Positions 8,724 to 17,220 of a stretch of 64,000 nt of DNA are shown here, one piece after another. The position numbers and the translations under genes were made by a program. The notes under the pieces are model-generated. The model was given only the letters and a program-made list of their open reading frames with translations, had not been told where the DNA came from and did not search any database. Position 1 is the stretch's first letter. Each line of letters begins with the position of its first letter. The stretch covers positions 1 through 64,000 of the forward strand of contig CAAFXS010000101.1 in assembly GCA_900767025.1 (NCBI GenBank), written 5' to 3'. Source of the DNA: Clostridia bacterium. Its GTDB lineage: Bacteria > Bacillota > Clostridia > Oscillospirales > Acutalibacteraceae.

Positions 8724-9984
8724 AAACAATCTCTCCTCTTTGTATAGTCAAAAGGTTTTCACCCTGTAGTTTCCAATCCTTAAACGGTGTTGCCCTGCCC
8801 ATTGTAACAAATTTTTCAGGGTCAACAGTCCATTCCTTTTCGGTATCCAGCAGGCAAAGATTTGCAACCTCGCCCACAGCAATTTTACCGCCGTCAATAC
8901 CAAAAATCTCACGGGGCTTTACCGACATCATATCAACAAGCTTTTCCAGGGTAATAATTCCTGTTTTAACAAGCCTTGTGTTAAGAACTGCAAATGCCGT
9001 TTCAAGCCCTACAACACCCATTGCGGATTTTTCAAGGCCCTTTGATTTTTCCTCCGCCGAGTGTGGTGCGTGGTCAGTGGCGATAACATCAATTGTTCCG
9101 TCAAGGACACCCTCAATCAAGGCTTGTCTGTCTTCGGCAGAGCGCAAGGGCGGATTCATTTTAAATCTGCCGTCCTCCTGCAAATCCATATCGCACATAG
9201 TAAGATAATGAGGACCTGTTTCACAGGTGACCTTAACTCCCCTTGCCTTTGCCTTTCGGATTATTTCAACGCTCTCCTTGGTTGAAATATGGCACACATG
9301 GTAACGACAGCCTGCTTCCTCTGCAAGACGGCAATCCCTTTCAATCTGCTGCCACTCGGACTCGGAGCAAATGCCCTTGTGTCCGTGTAGTTTTGCATAC
9401 TCACCGTCGTGAATATATCCGCCCTTCAGCAGTTCGTTAACCTCACAGTGAGCGGAAATAATTTTATCAATTTTTGCACACTGCTCCATGGCTTTTTTCA
9501 TCAGCTCTTCCGACTGAACACCGCAGCCGTCATCGCTGAAGCCTGCAACCTTGTCTGCAAGAGCGGCAAAATCAACAAGCTCTCCTGTTCCCTTTCTACC
9601 CTTGGTTATTGAGGCAAAGGGGATTACATCAATAACCGCATCCCTTTCGATAATATCAGTTTGAGCCTTAAGACCGTCAATACTATCAGGCACAGGATTA
9701 ACATTCGGCATTGTGCAAAGAACATTGTAGCCTGCCCTTGCACCTGCCATTGTGCCGCTTTTGATTGTTTCCTTATAAGAAAAACCGGGCTCTCTTAGAT
9801 GTGTGTGAACATCTGCGAAACCCGGAATTAAAAAATACTTACCCATTGCATCAACAACACGGTCAGCTTTATTACAGGAAACAGAGATACCAATGCTGTG
9901 AATTATATCATCAGCAATAAGAACATCGGATTTTTGAAATTCACCGTCTATGAAGCAAAGCGCATCTTTTATAAGCAAAGTCAT
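8710..9984 (-). CDS. pyrC: Dihydroorotase
   Basis: Zinc amidohydrolase that cyclises N-carbamoyl-aspartate to dihydroorotate. The metal motif D-V-H-T-H-L-R is at residues 58-64 (His60, His62), and the class I pattern A-T-D-H-A-P-H is near residue 300. The ATG at 9984 gives 424 residues, the usual length, with a GAGAGGA site about 10 bases upstream; the frame extends to 10041, but that would pass the likely transcription start. It is the first gene of the operon, directly behind the promoter at 10027-10056. Confidence 0.95.
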   Translation of the reverse strand: MTLLIKDALCFIDGEFQKSDVLIADDIIHSIGISVSCNKADRVVDAMGKYFLIPGFADVHTHLREPGFSYKETIKSGTMAGARAGYNVLCTMPNVNPVPDSIDGLKAQTDIIERDAVIDVIPFASITKGRKGTGELVDFAALADKVAGFSDDGCGVQSEELMKKAMEQCAKIDKIISAHCEVNELLKGGYIHDGEYAKLHGHKGICSESEWQQIERDCRLAEEAGCRYHVCHISTKESVEIIRKAKARGVKVTCETGPHYLTMCDMDLQEDGRFKMNPPLRSAEDRQALIEGVLDGTIDVIATDHAPHSAEEKSKGLEKSAMGVVGLETAFAVLNTRLVKTGIITLEKLVDMMSVKPREIFGIDGGKIAVGEVANLCLLDTEKEWTVDPEKFVTMGRATPFKDWKLQGENLLTIQRGEIVYEAV

Positions 9985-10026
9985 AAACTTTTGTCCTCTC
10001 CCTGTTTTTTCTTGTTTGCTTAATAC

Positions 10027-10056
10027 ATTATAATATATCACCCACCGTTAAGTCAA
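10027..10056 (-). promoter_or_regulatory. Sigma-A-type promoter of the pyr operon
   Basis: TTGACT (10051-10056) and TATAAT (10027-10032) with an 18-base spacer, read on the minus strand. The predicted start leaves only about 35 bases before the pyrC ATG. That is too short for a PyrR-type antiterminator/terminator, so control probably acts at initiation or through the first nucleotides. Confidence 0.75.
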
Positions 10057-10079
10057 CATAAAAATATACTAAATAATTA

Positions 10080-10108
10080 TTTACTTTGTATTTAGAATGT
10101 AATATAAT
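10080..10108 (+). promoter_or_regulatory. Sigma-A-type promoter of the GH4/kinase operon
   Basis: TTTACT (10080-10085) and TATAAT (10103-10108) with a 17-base spacer, back to back with the pyr promoter. AAGGAGG follows at 10124-10130, 8 bases before the GTG start. Confidence 0.72.
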
Positions 10109-10138
10109 TAGTGTGAATTTTTTAAGGAGGGCAAAAGT

Positions 10139-11503
10139 GTGAAATTAACGGTTATCGGCGGCGGAGGCGTCCGCTCAATGTTTCTTGCAAAAAGCATTGC
10201 TCAAAAGGCAGATGCCTTAAAAATAGACGAGCTTGTATTTATGGACAACAACCCCGAAAAGCTAAATATTTACGGTAAAATGGCTGAAAAGGTTGCAGGT
10301 CTGCTTTGCGAAAGCCTTAAATTCACGCTGACAAGCGACCCTGTTCAAGCAATAAAGGATGCTGATTATGTTATAACAACCATCCGCGTTGGCGAAGATG
10401 AAATGAGAGTAAGAGATGAGCGAATTGCCCTTGATTTAGGCATACTGGGTCAGGAAACCACAGGTGCCGCAGGACTCAGCTTTGCCATGAGGAGCATCAG
10501 CGCCCTTGCCGAATACTGCGAGCTGATAAAAAAATATGCAAAGCCCGGCTGCAAAGTATTTAATTTCACCAATCCGGCAGGCGTTGTAAGCCAGACACTC
10601 AGGGATATGGGCTACGATTTTACATACGGTATCTGCGATGCTCCAAGCGGTATGCTCACCTCCTTTGCAAAGCTTTACGGCGCTGATGAAAATTCAATCA
10701 GAGGTGAGGTTTACGGTCTTAACCACCTTTCATATTTTAAGTCAATCACCATTGACGGCAGAGAAATTATGCCTGAGCTTATTGAAAATGACAAGGCTTA
10801 TACCGACACCGATATGCGTTATTTTGAAAAAGAGCTTTTGAGGCAGAGGGGCTGTGTGCTTAACGAATATCTGTATTATTTCTATTATCGTGAAAAAGCG
10901 GTAGAAAACATTCTCAAAGCAGATAAAACAAGAGGCGAGCAAATCTGTGAAATCAACAAAAAAATGACAGCAGAGCTTAAAAATGTTGACATTGACAAGG
11001 ATTTTGACAAGGCGCTTAAAATTTACGAGCATTGGTACGGCGAAAGAGAGAACAACTATATGGCGTCCGAGACGGGCGTTAAAAGAAAGACATCCTGGCA
11101 TTTTGACATATACTCAAAGGATTCCGGCGGATACGCAGGAGTTGCTCTTAAATTTATCGAAACCGCACAGACCGGCGGAAAAGACACTATGATACTTTGC
11201 GTTCCTAACTGCGGTTCAATAGACGGTCTTCAGGATACCGATGTTGTTGAGGTAACCTGTGATGTTTCAGCTGACGGCTGTGTTCCCCATAAAATCGGCA
11301 AGGTCGATGAACAGAATTTGGAAATCATCAGGCGTGTGAAAATGTATGAAAGGCTTTCAAGCCTTGCAATCAGGGAAAAATCAAAGCAAAGAGCTATTGA
11401 GGCGCTTACACTTCATCCCCTTGTTAACAGCTATTCACTGGCAAAAAAGCTAATTGACGAATACCTTGAGCTTAATAAAGAATACACAGGAGAATGGAAA
11501 TAA
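10139..11503 (+). CDS. Glycoside hydrolase family 4 (6-phospho-glycosidase-like)
   Basis: GH4 enzymes cleave phosphorylated or free glycosides by an NAD+- and metal-dependent oxidation-elimination route in the cytosol. The N-terminal Rossmann loop V-I-G-G-G-G-V-R-S is at residues 5-13, and the metal-site region reads G-I-C-D-A-P near 165 and G-L-N-H-L-S near 190. Family members more often have C-N in the first motif; the Asp here is a variation. GTG start with AAGGAGG 8 bases upstream. The kinase gene begins one base after its stop, so both act on one sugar. The exact substrate cannot be read from sequence. Confidence 0.85.
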   Translation: MKLTVIGGGGVRSMFLAKSIAQKADALKIDELVFMDNNPEKLNIYGKMAEKVAGLLCESLKFTLTSDPVQAIKDADYVITTIRVGEDEMRVRDERIALDLGILGQETTGAAGLSFAMRSISALAEYCELIKKYAKPGCKVFNFTNPAGVVSQTLRDMGYDFTYGICDAPSGMLTSFAKLYGADENSIRGEVYGLNHLSYFKSITIDGREIMPELIENDKAYTDTDMRYFEKELLRQRGCVLNEYLYYFYYREKAVENILKADKTRGEQICEINKKMTAELKNVDIDKDFDKALKIYEHWYGERENNYMASETGVKRKTSWHFDIYSKDSGGYAGVALKFIETAQTGGKDTMILCVPNCGSIDGLQDTDVVEVTCDVSADGCVPHKIGKVDEQNLEIIRRVKMYERLSSLAIREKSKQRAIEALTLHPLVNSYSLAKKLIDEYLELNKEYTGEWK

Positions 11504-11504
11504 T

Positions 11505-12422
11505 ATGGCATTTACAGCAGGTGCAGGTGCAACAAATGTTGACCTTTTATTTCAGGGCTTTGACCGCCTTGCAGGCGTCGGCGAGGAGCTTTACTGCAAG
11601 GATTTTTCACTTCAGCTTGGCGGCGGTGTTCCTGCCACGCTCATTAACCTTGGCAGGCTTGGGATTAACACAAAAATAGCCACAGAGCTTGGTGATGATA
11701 TTTTTTCAAGCTTTGCGAAAGAAAAATATATTGAAAACGGTGTAGAGCCTGTTAACCTTTACAGCGGTGATAAAATTCCGCTGAATATTACCTCGGCAAT
11801 AATTCTGCCCACGGACAGAACCTTTTACTCCTACGGCAAAGGCTCTATTGAGCCTGATGAAAAAGCACTTGAAGCATTTTACAATGTGGCAACAGGTGCT
11901 AAGGTATGCATTATGCAGCCCGGCGGATTTTTAAGTGTGTATAAAAAGCTTAAAGAGGAAGGTACAATACTTGTTCTCGACACAGGCTGGGACGATGAGC
12001 TGAGCTTTGAAAAATACGGCGAATACCTGACCGCTGCAGATTACTATACACCTAACCGAAAGGAAGCAATGCAAATCACAGGAAAATCCACACCGCAAGA
12101 GGCGGCACAGGAACTGAAGAAATACTTTGACAGGGTTGTTGTTAAGGTTGATGCCGACGGTTGCATAGGCATTGACGGTGATAACGAATTCTTTGTGCCG
12201 AGTGTTGATGAATTCAAAAATGTTGATTCCACCGGTGCAGGCGACGCCTTTCTTGCAGGCTTTATTTACGGTTTGTTTTATGATTATCGGCTTAAGGATT
12301 GCATTGAGTTCGGTAACATAACCGGAGGTAAGGCGGTTACACAGGTGGGTGCACTCAGCGGTTATGTCAGCGAAAAGGAATTAATTGATTACAAAAACAG
12401 AATATATAACAAAAACGCTTGA
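11505..12422 (+). CDS. PfkB-family carbohydrate kinase
   Basis: Ribokinase/fructokinase-type ATP-dependent sugar kinase of about 305 residues. The C-terminal PfkB signature D-S-T-G-A-G-D-A-F (catalytic Asp in G-A-G-D) and the N-terminal glycine-rich L-G-G-G-V-P segment are present. The ATG at 11505 directly follows the GH4 stop, with AGGAG 12 bases upstream. It probably phosphorylates the sugar freed by, or fed to, the GH4 enzyme. Its stop codon lies inside the stem of the terminator that ends the operon. Confidence 0.85.
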   Translation: MAFTAGAGATNVDLLFQGFDRLAGVGEELYCKDFSLQLGGGVPATLINLGRLGINTKIATELGDDIFSSFAKEKYIENGVEPVNLYSGDKIPLNITSAIILPTDRTFYSYGKGSIEPDEKALEAFYNVATGAKVCIMQPGGFLSVYKKLKEEGTILVLDTGWDDELSFEKYGEYLTAADYYTPNRKEAMQITGKSTPQEAAQELKKYFDRVVVKVDADGCIGIDGDNEFFVPSVDEFKNVDSTGAGDAFLAGFIYGLFYDYRLKDCIEFGNITGGKAVTQVGALSGYVSEKELIDYKNRIYNKNA

Positions 12423-12444
12423 ACCGAAAGTTCAAGCGTTTTTT
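12411..12444. terminator. Bidirectional intrinsic terminator
   Basis: A 14-bp stem (12411-12424 with 12430-12443) and CGAAA loop, with T runs on both strands. It ends the GH4/kinase transcript on plus and the MFS gene on minus, and overlaps the kinase stop codon. Confidence 0.9.
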
Positions 12445-12445
12445 A

Positions 12446-13777
12446 TTAGATTTTATTTATAAGTTCATTGTGATGCTGTGACTGGTTTGCTCTGACGATT
12501 TTTGCAGGGATAAAGCAGAAGAGCATTATTACCGCTGCGCCGAGGAACAGCTCCATAGGATAGACAATGTTTTCCGATGCGACGCCTCTGTTAGCGGCTT
12601 TAATTATTGCCTGTGCTACAATGGGACCGATAATCATCGGCACAAGCACATACATTACCATTCGGCAACCCTGGAACAAGCCCTCTTTACCCTGTGGGAT
12701 ATAATCCCTATACGATGCGGTGAAAAGTCCTGCCATAACAAGACTTACACCGATAACGAGTATACCGCCAACAATCAGCACTGCGGTAAGAGCAGTTTCG
12801 TTTTTGCCAATAAGGAATTTTGACATCCAAAGAATTACGCAACCGATGATACCTGCAATAATTGTGGGGTAATAAAAATTCTTTTTACCGTGCTTATCCA
12901 TTGCCACGGAAATTACAACCGAGCCCACAGCGGCAACAACCATTATTATTCCCACAGGTATGATATAGTTTTTAATTTTAAGTGTACCCTCAACAATGTT
13001 GAAAAGATAATTTACATACACCTGATAAGCAATGGCGGATACCATATTACCTGCCAAGCAGATATAAAGCATTTTGTTTTCCTTAATTACTCTCGGCTGT
13101 AATGAATATGTAAAATCAGTTATAAAGGAATTTGTTTTATTAGGGACTATCCCCTTTTTATCCTTCATTAAAAACAAACCGATAACACCGCCCACTGACG
13201 GAATAATGCCGAGAATTACAAAAAACTTTTTCCAGTCATCAGTGGTTGCAGATGCGTTTGTCAGCCCGTCAAAGCCTGCAAAAACAACGGCAAGCGCCAC
13301 AAGGGGCATTATTGCAAGAACTGTATCAACTCTTGCACGGTTTGATGTGTCCGAAACATCTGTAACCCAGGTGTTAAAGGACGCGTCATTACTGATAGAG
13401 CCGATAATTGACATAACACAGTCCATTGCCACAACGAGAATTACCATTGGCAAAACCTTATCGGCTGACGGCTGCATAGGTACAAGGGCAAACATCATAA
13501 TGGTAAAGCCCCAGACAACATAACCCCAACAGACAAATAACTTTCTTTTACCTGTTCGGTCGCAAAGGGCACCGCCGATTAGCGTGGCAAGGGTAGCGAA
13601 AATTGCCGAAAATACAACTAAAAGCGTTGTGGCATAAGGCTCCCTTGTGATTTCATTTTGCATAAAGCGTGAAAAATACATATTTTCCACCACCCAAGCA
13701 ATTTGACCCACAAGGCCGAAAAGTATAATTGAAACCCATGTTTTTGCGCCTAAAGACGCAGATTTGTTTGACTGCAT
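12446..13777 (-). CDS. MFS transporter, probably sugar/cation symporter
   Basis: A 443-residue polytopic inner-membrane protein with about 12 hydrophobic segments. It has the major-facilitator loop G-G-A-L-C-D-R-T-G-K-R-K near residue 70 and a related G-K-K repeat in the second half, resembling glycoside/melibiose symporters. The ATG at 13777 has GAGGGGG 9 bases upstream. It converges on the GH4 and kinase genes and shares their terminator, so it may import the same glycoside; that link is inference from position only. Confidence 0.75.
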   Translation of the reverse strand: MQSNKSASLGAKTWVSIILFGLVGQIAWVVENMYFSRFMQNEITREPYATTLLVVFSAIFATLATLIGGALCDRTGKRKLFVCWGYVVWGFTIMMFALVPMQPSADKVLPMVILVVAMDCVMSIIGSISNDASFNTWVTDVSDTSNRARVDTVLAIMPLVALAVVFAGFDGLTNASATTDDWKKFFVILGIIPSVGGVIGLFLMKDKKGIVPNKTNSFITDFTYSLQPRVIKENKMLYICLAGNMVSAIAYQVYVNYLFNIVEGTLKIKNYIIPVGIIMVVAAVGSVVISVAMDKHGKKNFYYPTIIAGIIGCVILWMSKFLIGKNETALTAVLIVGGILVIGVSLVMAGLFTASYRDYIPQGKEGLFQGCRMVMYVLVPMIIGPIVAQAIIKAANRGVASENIVYPMELFLGAAVIMLFCFIPAKIVRANQSQHHNELINKI

Positions 13778-13842
13778 AAAAAATCCCCCTCGCAATATTA
13801 TAACTACATTATAACACTGCAAGAGGAAAAATAAAAGATATT

Positions 13843-14454
13843 TTATCTGCCTCGCTCGAAGGAACGGACAACAAACTGCGCACCTGTTTCCTCACAAATT
13901 TTTCGTGACTGCTCAATTTCCTCGGGACTGATGACATCAACCACTGTCATTCTTACCTTTTTGCAATACTTTACGCACTCTTTTGTAAATTCAATCATCG
14001 CGTCAAACGCCCTGCCGGGATAAATATTTCTTGTAATTTTATCGTACTTTTCGCTTGTAGGCTCGTTAAGAGACACTGAAATCACATCAAAAAGCTCGGA
14101 CAGCTCCTTTGCCGTAGGCTTATCATTAATAAGGTCTGACAAGCCATTGGTATTAAGCCTGAGATTGATTGACGGATTAATTTTCCTTATATACTTAACG
14201 GTTTCAATTAGCTTATCATATGCATTTGTCGGCTCGCCGTAGCCGCAGAAAACCGCACTGTCAACCCTTGTGAAATCATAATCGTCAACCGCCTTTTTGA
14301 TTTCCTCAATTGTAGGTTCGGTATCAAACCACAATTTTTCTGCCTCGCCAACTGCATCACCCTTTGAACGAATACAGAATGCGCAGTTACAAGGGCATTT
14401 ATTGGTGATATTGAGATAAACACCGCCCTCAAGAGTATAAATAATATCTGCCAA
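13843..14454 (-). CDS. Radical SAM protein, TatD-associated type
   Basis: About 203 residues with the radical SAM cluster motif C-x3-C-x2-C (in C-P-C-N-C-A-F-C) near residues 18-25 and a G-Y-G-E-P SAM-binding stretch near 70. It resembles the small radical SAM proteins annotated as TatD-linked, whose reaction is unknown. GGGAGG at 14464-14469 touches an upstream TTG at 14463, so the TTG at 14454, 9 bases away, is the better start. It is the third gene behind the B6 kinase and S-component; a role in B6 metabolism is possible but unsupported. Confidence 0.7.
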   Translation of the reverse strand: MADIIYTLEGGVYLNITNKCPCNCAFCIRSKGDAVGEAEKLWFDTEPTIEEIKKAVDDYDFTRVDSAVFCGYGEPTNAYDKLIETVKYIRKINPSINLRLNTNGLSDLINDKPTAKELSELFDVISVSLNEPTSEKYDKITRNIYPGRAFDAMIEFTKECVKYCKKVRMTVVDVISPEEIEQSRKICEETGAQFVVRSFERGR

Positions 14455-14468
14455 AGCAATCAACCTCC

Positions 14469-14975
14469 CTATTTGAGAAACAGCTTTTTCTTAAGCTTTG
14501 CCGCGTCGAAGGCTGCTGCAAGAATTATAAATACAACAGCACTGCCCACAGCCTGAATAACATTTCCCGGGATATTAACAACGGCATAGGCTTTGTCGAT
14601 AATCATATCGGCAACAAAATAACCTGCCACTGTAATAACCCCTGAAGGTATTGTAAGCAATGCAGTAAGCGGTGTCAAGACCTTATCACTCTTTTTCCAC
14701 ACTAAAACAAAAGGAAGGGCTATAAGAGCCTTAACAATCAGGGTTGCAGGTGCATAGGCAATCCAGCCTGATGCAACATCGGCAAGCGCCTCGCCCACTG
14801 CGGCGGCAAAAAATGCCCAGGGTCCGCCCATAACAGAGGCAACAAGATATACAAGGGCATCGCCGAAATGAACATAGCCTGTTGCCACGGGAACAGAAAC
14901 AAATCTTGTTAAAAGAAAAATCATTGCAGTAAATAAAGCCGTAGCTACCATTTTAAAAATTTTATTGTTTTTCAT
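14469..14975 (-). CDS. ECF transporter S-component, probably for vitamin B6
   Basis: A 168-residue integral membrane protein with about six hydrophobic segments, the size of substrate-binding S subunits of energy-coupling factor importers, which share an EcfA/A'/T module encoded elsewhere. Typical residues include the H-F-G-D-A stretch near 37-41 and Y-A-P-A-T-L near 73. It overlaps the pyridoxal/pyridoxamine kinase gene by four bases (ATGA). That pairing is the reason to propose pyridoxine, pyridoxal or pyridoxamine as substrate (PdxU-like). Confidence 0.8.
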   Translation of the reverse strand: MKNNKIFKMVATALFTAMIFLLTRFVSVPVATGYVHFGDALVYLVASVMGGPWAFFAAAVGEALADVASGWIAYAPATLIVKALIALPFVLVWKKSDKVLTPLTALLTIPSGVITVAGYFVADMIIDKAYAVVNIPGNVIQAVGSAVVFIILAAAFDAAKLKKKLFLK

Positions 14976-15769
14976 ATCAAATCTCCTAAATATTTTTCAA
15001 AATTAATTCCGTCATTATGGTTTTCGCAGTCAGTTGCTAAAATGGATTTTTCAATAAATCCGCAGGCAAGAGAAACTGCATCAAAAAGCCTCATACCCCT
15101 GAGTATTCCTCCCATTACCACAGAAGCAAGAATATCCCCTGTACCGCTGTAATAGCCGCCTGTTTCCTTAACGGAAGCAATATCGCATTTTCCGTTTTCA
15201 AGGACTATATTTGAAAGCATTTCGCCGTTTTTACAACCGGTGACAACAATGCTTTTCATACCCTCTTTAGCTAACTTTTTTGCGTAGGAAACAACCGTAT
15301 CAACATCTTCACTGTACGGCTCATCAGCAAGAAAAGCAAGCTCGGCGGCGTTAGGTGTAATTATATCTGCTTTAAAGCAAAGCTTTCTGATTTTCGAGCA
15401 CATCTCAATGGTATAGCCGTCATAAAGGGCACCGTTATCCGCCATAACAGGGTCAACAAGAAGAATGTTATCTTCGGTTTTAAACCTATCCACAAAAGAG
15501 CTTATAATATCAAGCTGTTTTTCATCGGACACAAAGCCTGTCATAATTCCGTCAAAGGAAACGCCCAGCTTATCCCACTCTGCCATAAAATCATTCATTG
15601 AATCGGTAAGTGAAACAGAGCTATAGCTGTCGTAGCCTGTTTGATTTGACAAAACGGCAGTGGGCAACGGATGAACCTCGCTCCCCATTACCGAAATAAC
15701 AGGCAGAGCAACGCCGAGAGAGCATTTACCGAAACCCGAAAGGTCATTGATAACCGCACATTTTTTCAT
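14972..15769 (-). CDS. pdxY: Pyridoxal/pyridoxamine kinase
   Basis: ATP-dependent salvage kinase that phosphorylates B6 vitamers to PLP or its precursors. It begins with N-D-L-S-G-F-G-K near residues 8-15, has D-P-V-M-A-D-N-G at about 105-112, and ends with the ribokinase-fold G-T-G-D motif (Y-S-G-T-G-D-I-L-A-S) near 210. At 265 residues it is full length. It could be named pdxK as readily as pdxY. It is the first gene of a three-gene unit, divergent from the PdxR-like regulator, whose likely operator lies between them. Confidence 0.85.
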   Translation of the reverse strand: MKKCAVINDLSGFGKCSLGVALPVISVMGSEVHPLPTAVLSNQTGYDSYSSVSLTDSMNDFMAEWDKLGVSFDGIMTGFVSDEKQLDIISSFVDRFKTEDNILLVDPVMADNGALYDGYTIEMCSKIRKLCFKADIITPNAAELAFLADEPYSEDVDTVVSYAKKLAKEGMKSIVVTGCKNGEMLSNIVLENGKCDIASVKETGGYYSGTGDILASVVMGGILRGMRLFDAVSLACGFIEKSILATDCENHNDGINFEKYLGDLI

Positions 15770-15792
15770 ACCTGCACTCCCCTCTTGATTAT

Positions 15793-15838
15793 TGTGTATA
15801 AGTATTATATAATAAATGTGTATTTTATTTAATACACA
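15793..15838. promoter_or_regulatory. Candidate PdxR operator in the pdxY/pdxR intergenic region
   Basis: TGTGTAT occurs twice in direct orientation (15793-15799 and 15817-15823) and once inverted as ATACACA (15832-15838). The last two form an 8-bp inverted repeat with a 6-base spacer. Direct plus inverted half-sites in a divergent promoter is the layout known for MocR/PdxR regulators. TATAAT for the kinase gene (minus, 15804-15809) lies between the first two copies. Confidence 0.55.
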
Positions 15839-15865
15839 AATTGAATAATATTTTAGGGTACAGAT

Positions 15866-17113
15866 ATGAAGAAATACACAGAATTGTATAATATTATAAG
15901 GAATAAAATAGAAAGCGGAGAGCTTGCGTCAGGTGACAAAATACCCTCTGTCAGAAAAGCGGCGGAGCTTTACAGAGTATCGGTTACAACGGTGCAAAAC
16001 GCTTATTTTGACCTGTGTGCCGACGGCTATATTATTTCTGCTGAAAAAAAAGGTTATTTTGTTACCGATATGATAAAGGAGAGTACGGCTGTTGAACATC
16101 GTCCGAAAGAAAAAGACGGTTTTTGCGACTTGACGGGCGGCATTGCTGACAAAGACGCCTTTGATATTAAGCTGTGGCAAAGATATGTTAAAAGTGCACT
16201 CAGGCAGGAGGAACGGCTGCTCTCTTACAGTGACCCACAGGGAGAATACGACCTGCGGTCTGCAATTACAAAATACATTTATGATAAAAGAAATATTATT
16301 ACTTCACCCGAAAGAATTGTTATCGGCGCAGGTGTTCAGCCATTGTTACATATAATATGCTCCCTTATCGGAGGAGAAAGCAAAAGCGTTTCTTTTCCCG
16401 ATTCAAGCTTTAAGCAAGGCATCGGTTTGTTTTCCGACCACGGCTTTGAGGTTCACACAAGGGACAAGGATGCTGATATTATTTATGTTTGTCCGTCCCA
16501 TATGACAAGCTGGGGCGATGTTATGCCGATAAAAAGACGCCTTGAGCTGACCGAATACTCATATAAGAATAATTCAATTGTAATAGAAGACGATTACGAA
16601 AATGAATTTCAGTATAACAGCAGACCTACGCCGTCGCTTTTTGCCCTTGGTAAAGGAAACATTATATATATGGGTTCTTTTTCCGCAATGCTTTTGCCGG
16701 GTATCAGAATCAGCTTTATGGTGCTGACGGAAAAGCTGACAAAGGAATTTGAAAATAACAAATTCAAATTTGCACAGACTGCCGGAATAACCGAGCAGAT
16801 TGCACTATGCAATTACATAAGAGACGGTCATATTTATTCACAGACGAGAAAAATCCGTCGCCTTTACACCGCCAAAACAAAGCGGTTTATGAGCTTATTA
16901 AAAAATGAAATTCCCGGCATTAATGCAAAAATAAGTGAAAATGCTTTGCAGATAATAATTAAAACAAAAAGCTCACAGTCATTGGAAAAATTTGAAAAAG
17001 AAAAAATCAGGCTTGATATGCCTGACGAGCATACTCTTGTGATGTCACCTATCGGTCTTCCCGAGGAGGAATTCGGCAAAGCAGTTAAAGCAATATGCAC
17101 TGCAATTGAATAA
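15866..17113 (+). CDS. pdxR: PdxR-like MocR-family regulator (GntR HTH plus aminotransferase domain)
   Basis: Fusion of a GntR winged helix-turn-helix (residues 1-70) with a fold-type I aminotransferase-like domain (about 95-415). Family members such as PdxR bind PLP and control B6 genes. Here the segment that normally carries the PLP-linking lysine (F-S-K) reads Y-M-G-S-F-S-A-M-L-L-P-G, with Ala at residue 274, so a covalent aldimine is unlikely at that position. E-D-D-Y-E-N-E-F, another PLP-site motif, is kept. The ATG at 15866 has only a weak AGGG-like site. It probably regulates the divergent B6 unit and itself; that is inference. Confidence 0.8.
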   Translation: MKKYTELYNIIRNKIESGELASGDKIPSVRKAAELYRVSVTTVQNAYFDLCADGYIISAEKKGYFVTDMIKESTAVEHRPKEKDGFCDLTGGIADKDAFDIKLWQRYVKSALRQEERLLSYSDPQGEYDLRSAITKYIYDKRNIITSPERIVIGAGVQPLLHIICSLIGGESKSVSFPDSSFKQGIGLFSDHGFEVHTRDKDADIIYVCPSHMTSWGDVMPIKRRLELTEYSYKNNSIVIEDDYENEFQYNSRPTPSLFALGKGNIIYMGSFSAMLLPGIRISFMVLTEKLTKEFENNKFKFAQTAGITEQIALCNYIRDGHIYSQTRKIRRLYTAKTKRFMSLLKNEIPGINAKISENALQIIIKTKSSQSLEKFEKEKIRLDMPDEHTLVMSPIGLPEEEFGKAVKAICTAIE

Positions 17114-17160
17114 ACATTTGTTCTAAAGTACCTTTTTTGGTACTATGCTTTGTTGTGATA

Positions 17161-17188
17161 TTGAATATGAATTAGCTTTATGTATAAT
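17161..17188 (+). promoter_or_regulatory. Promoter of the small membrane protein gene
   Basis: TTGAAT (17161-17166) and TATAAT (17183-17188), 16-base spacer, 32 bases before the ATG, with AGGAGG between. Confidence 0.6.
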
Positions 17189-17220
17189 GAAATTGTAATG
17201 AAAAACAGGAGGTAATTCAT

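Noticed and set aside
9985..10026. PyrR-type attenuator before pyrC
   Set aside because: The leader is about 35 bases with no hairpin.
13074..13523. 149-codon plus-strand frame inside the MFS gene
   Set aside because: Shadow frame of a clear transporter gene; no start signals or family resemblance.
17134..17151. AGTACC-TTTTTT-GGTACT hairpin after pdxR as terminator
   Set aside because: A 6-bp stem with no T run after it; too weak to call.
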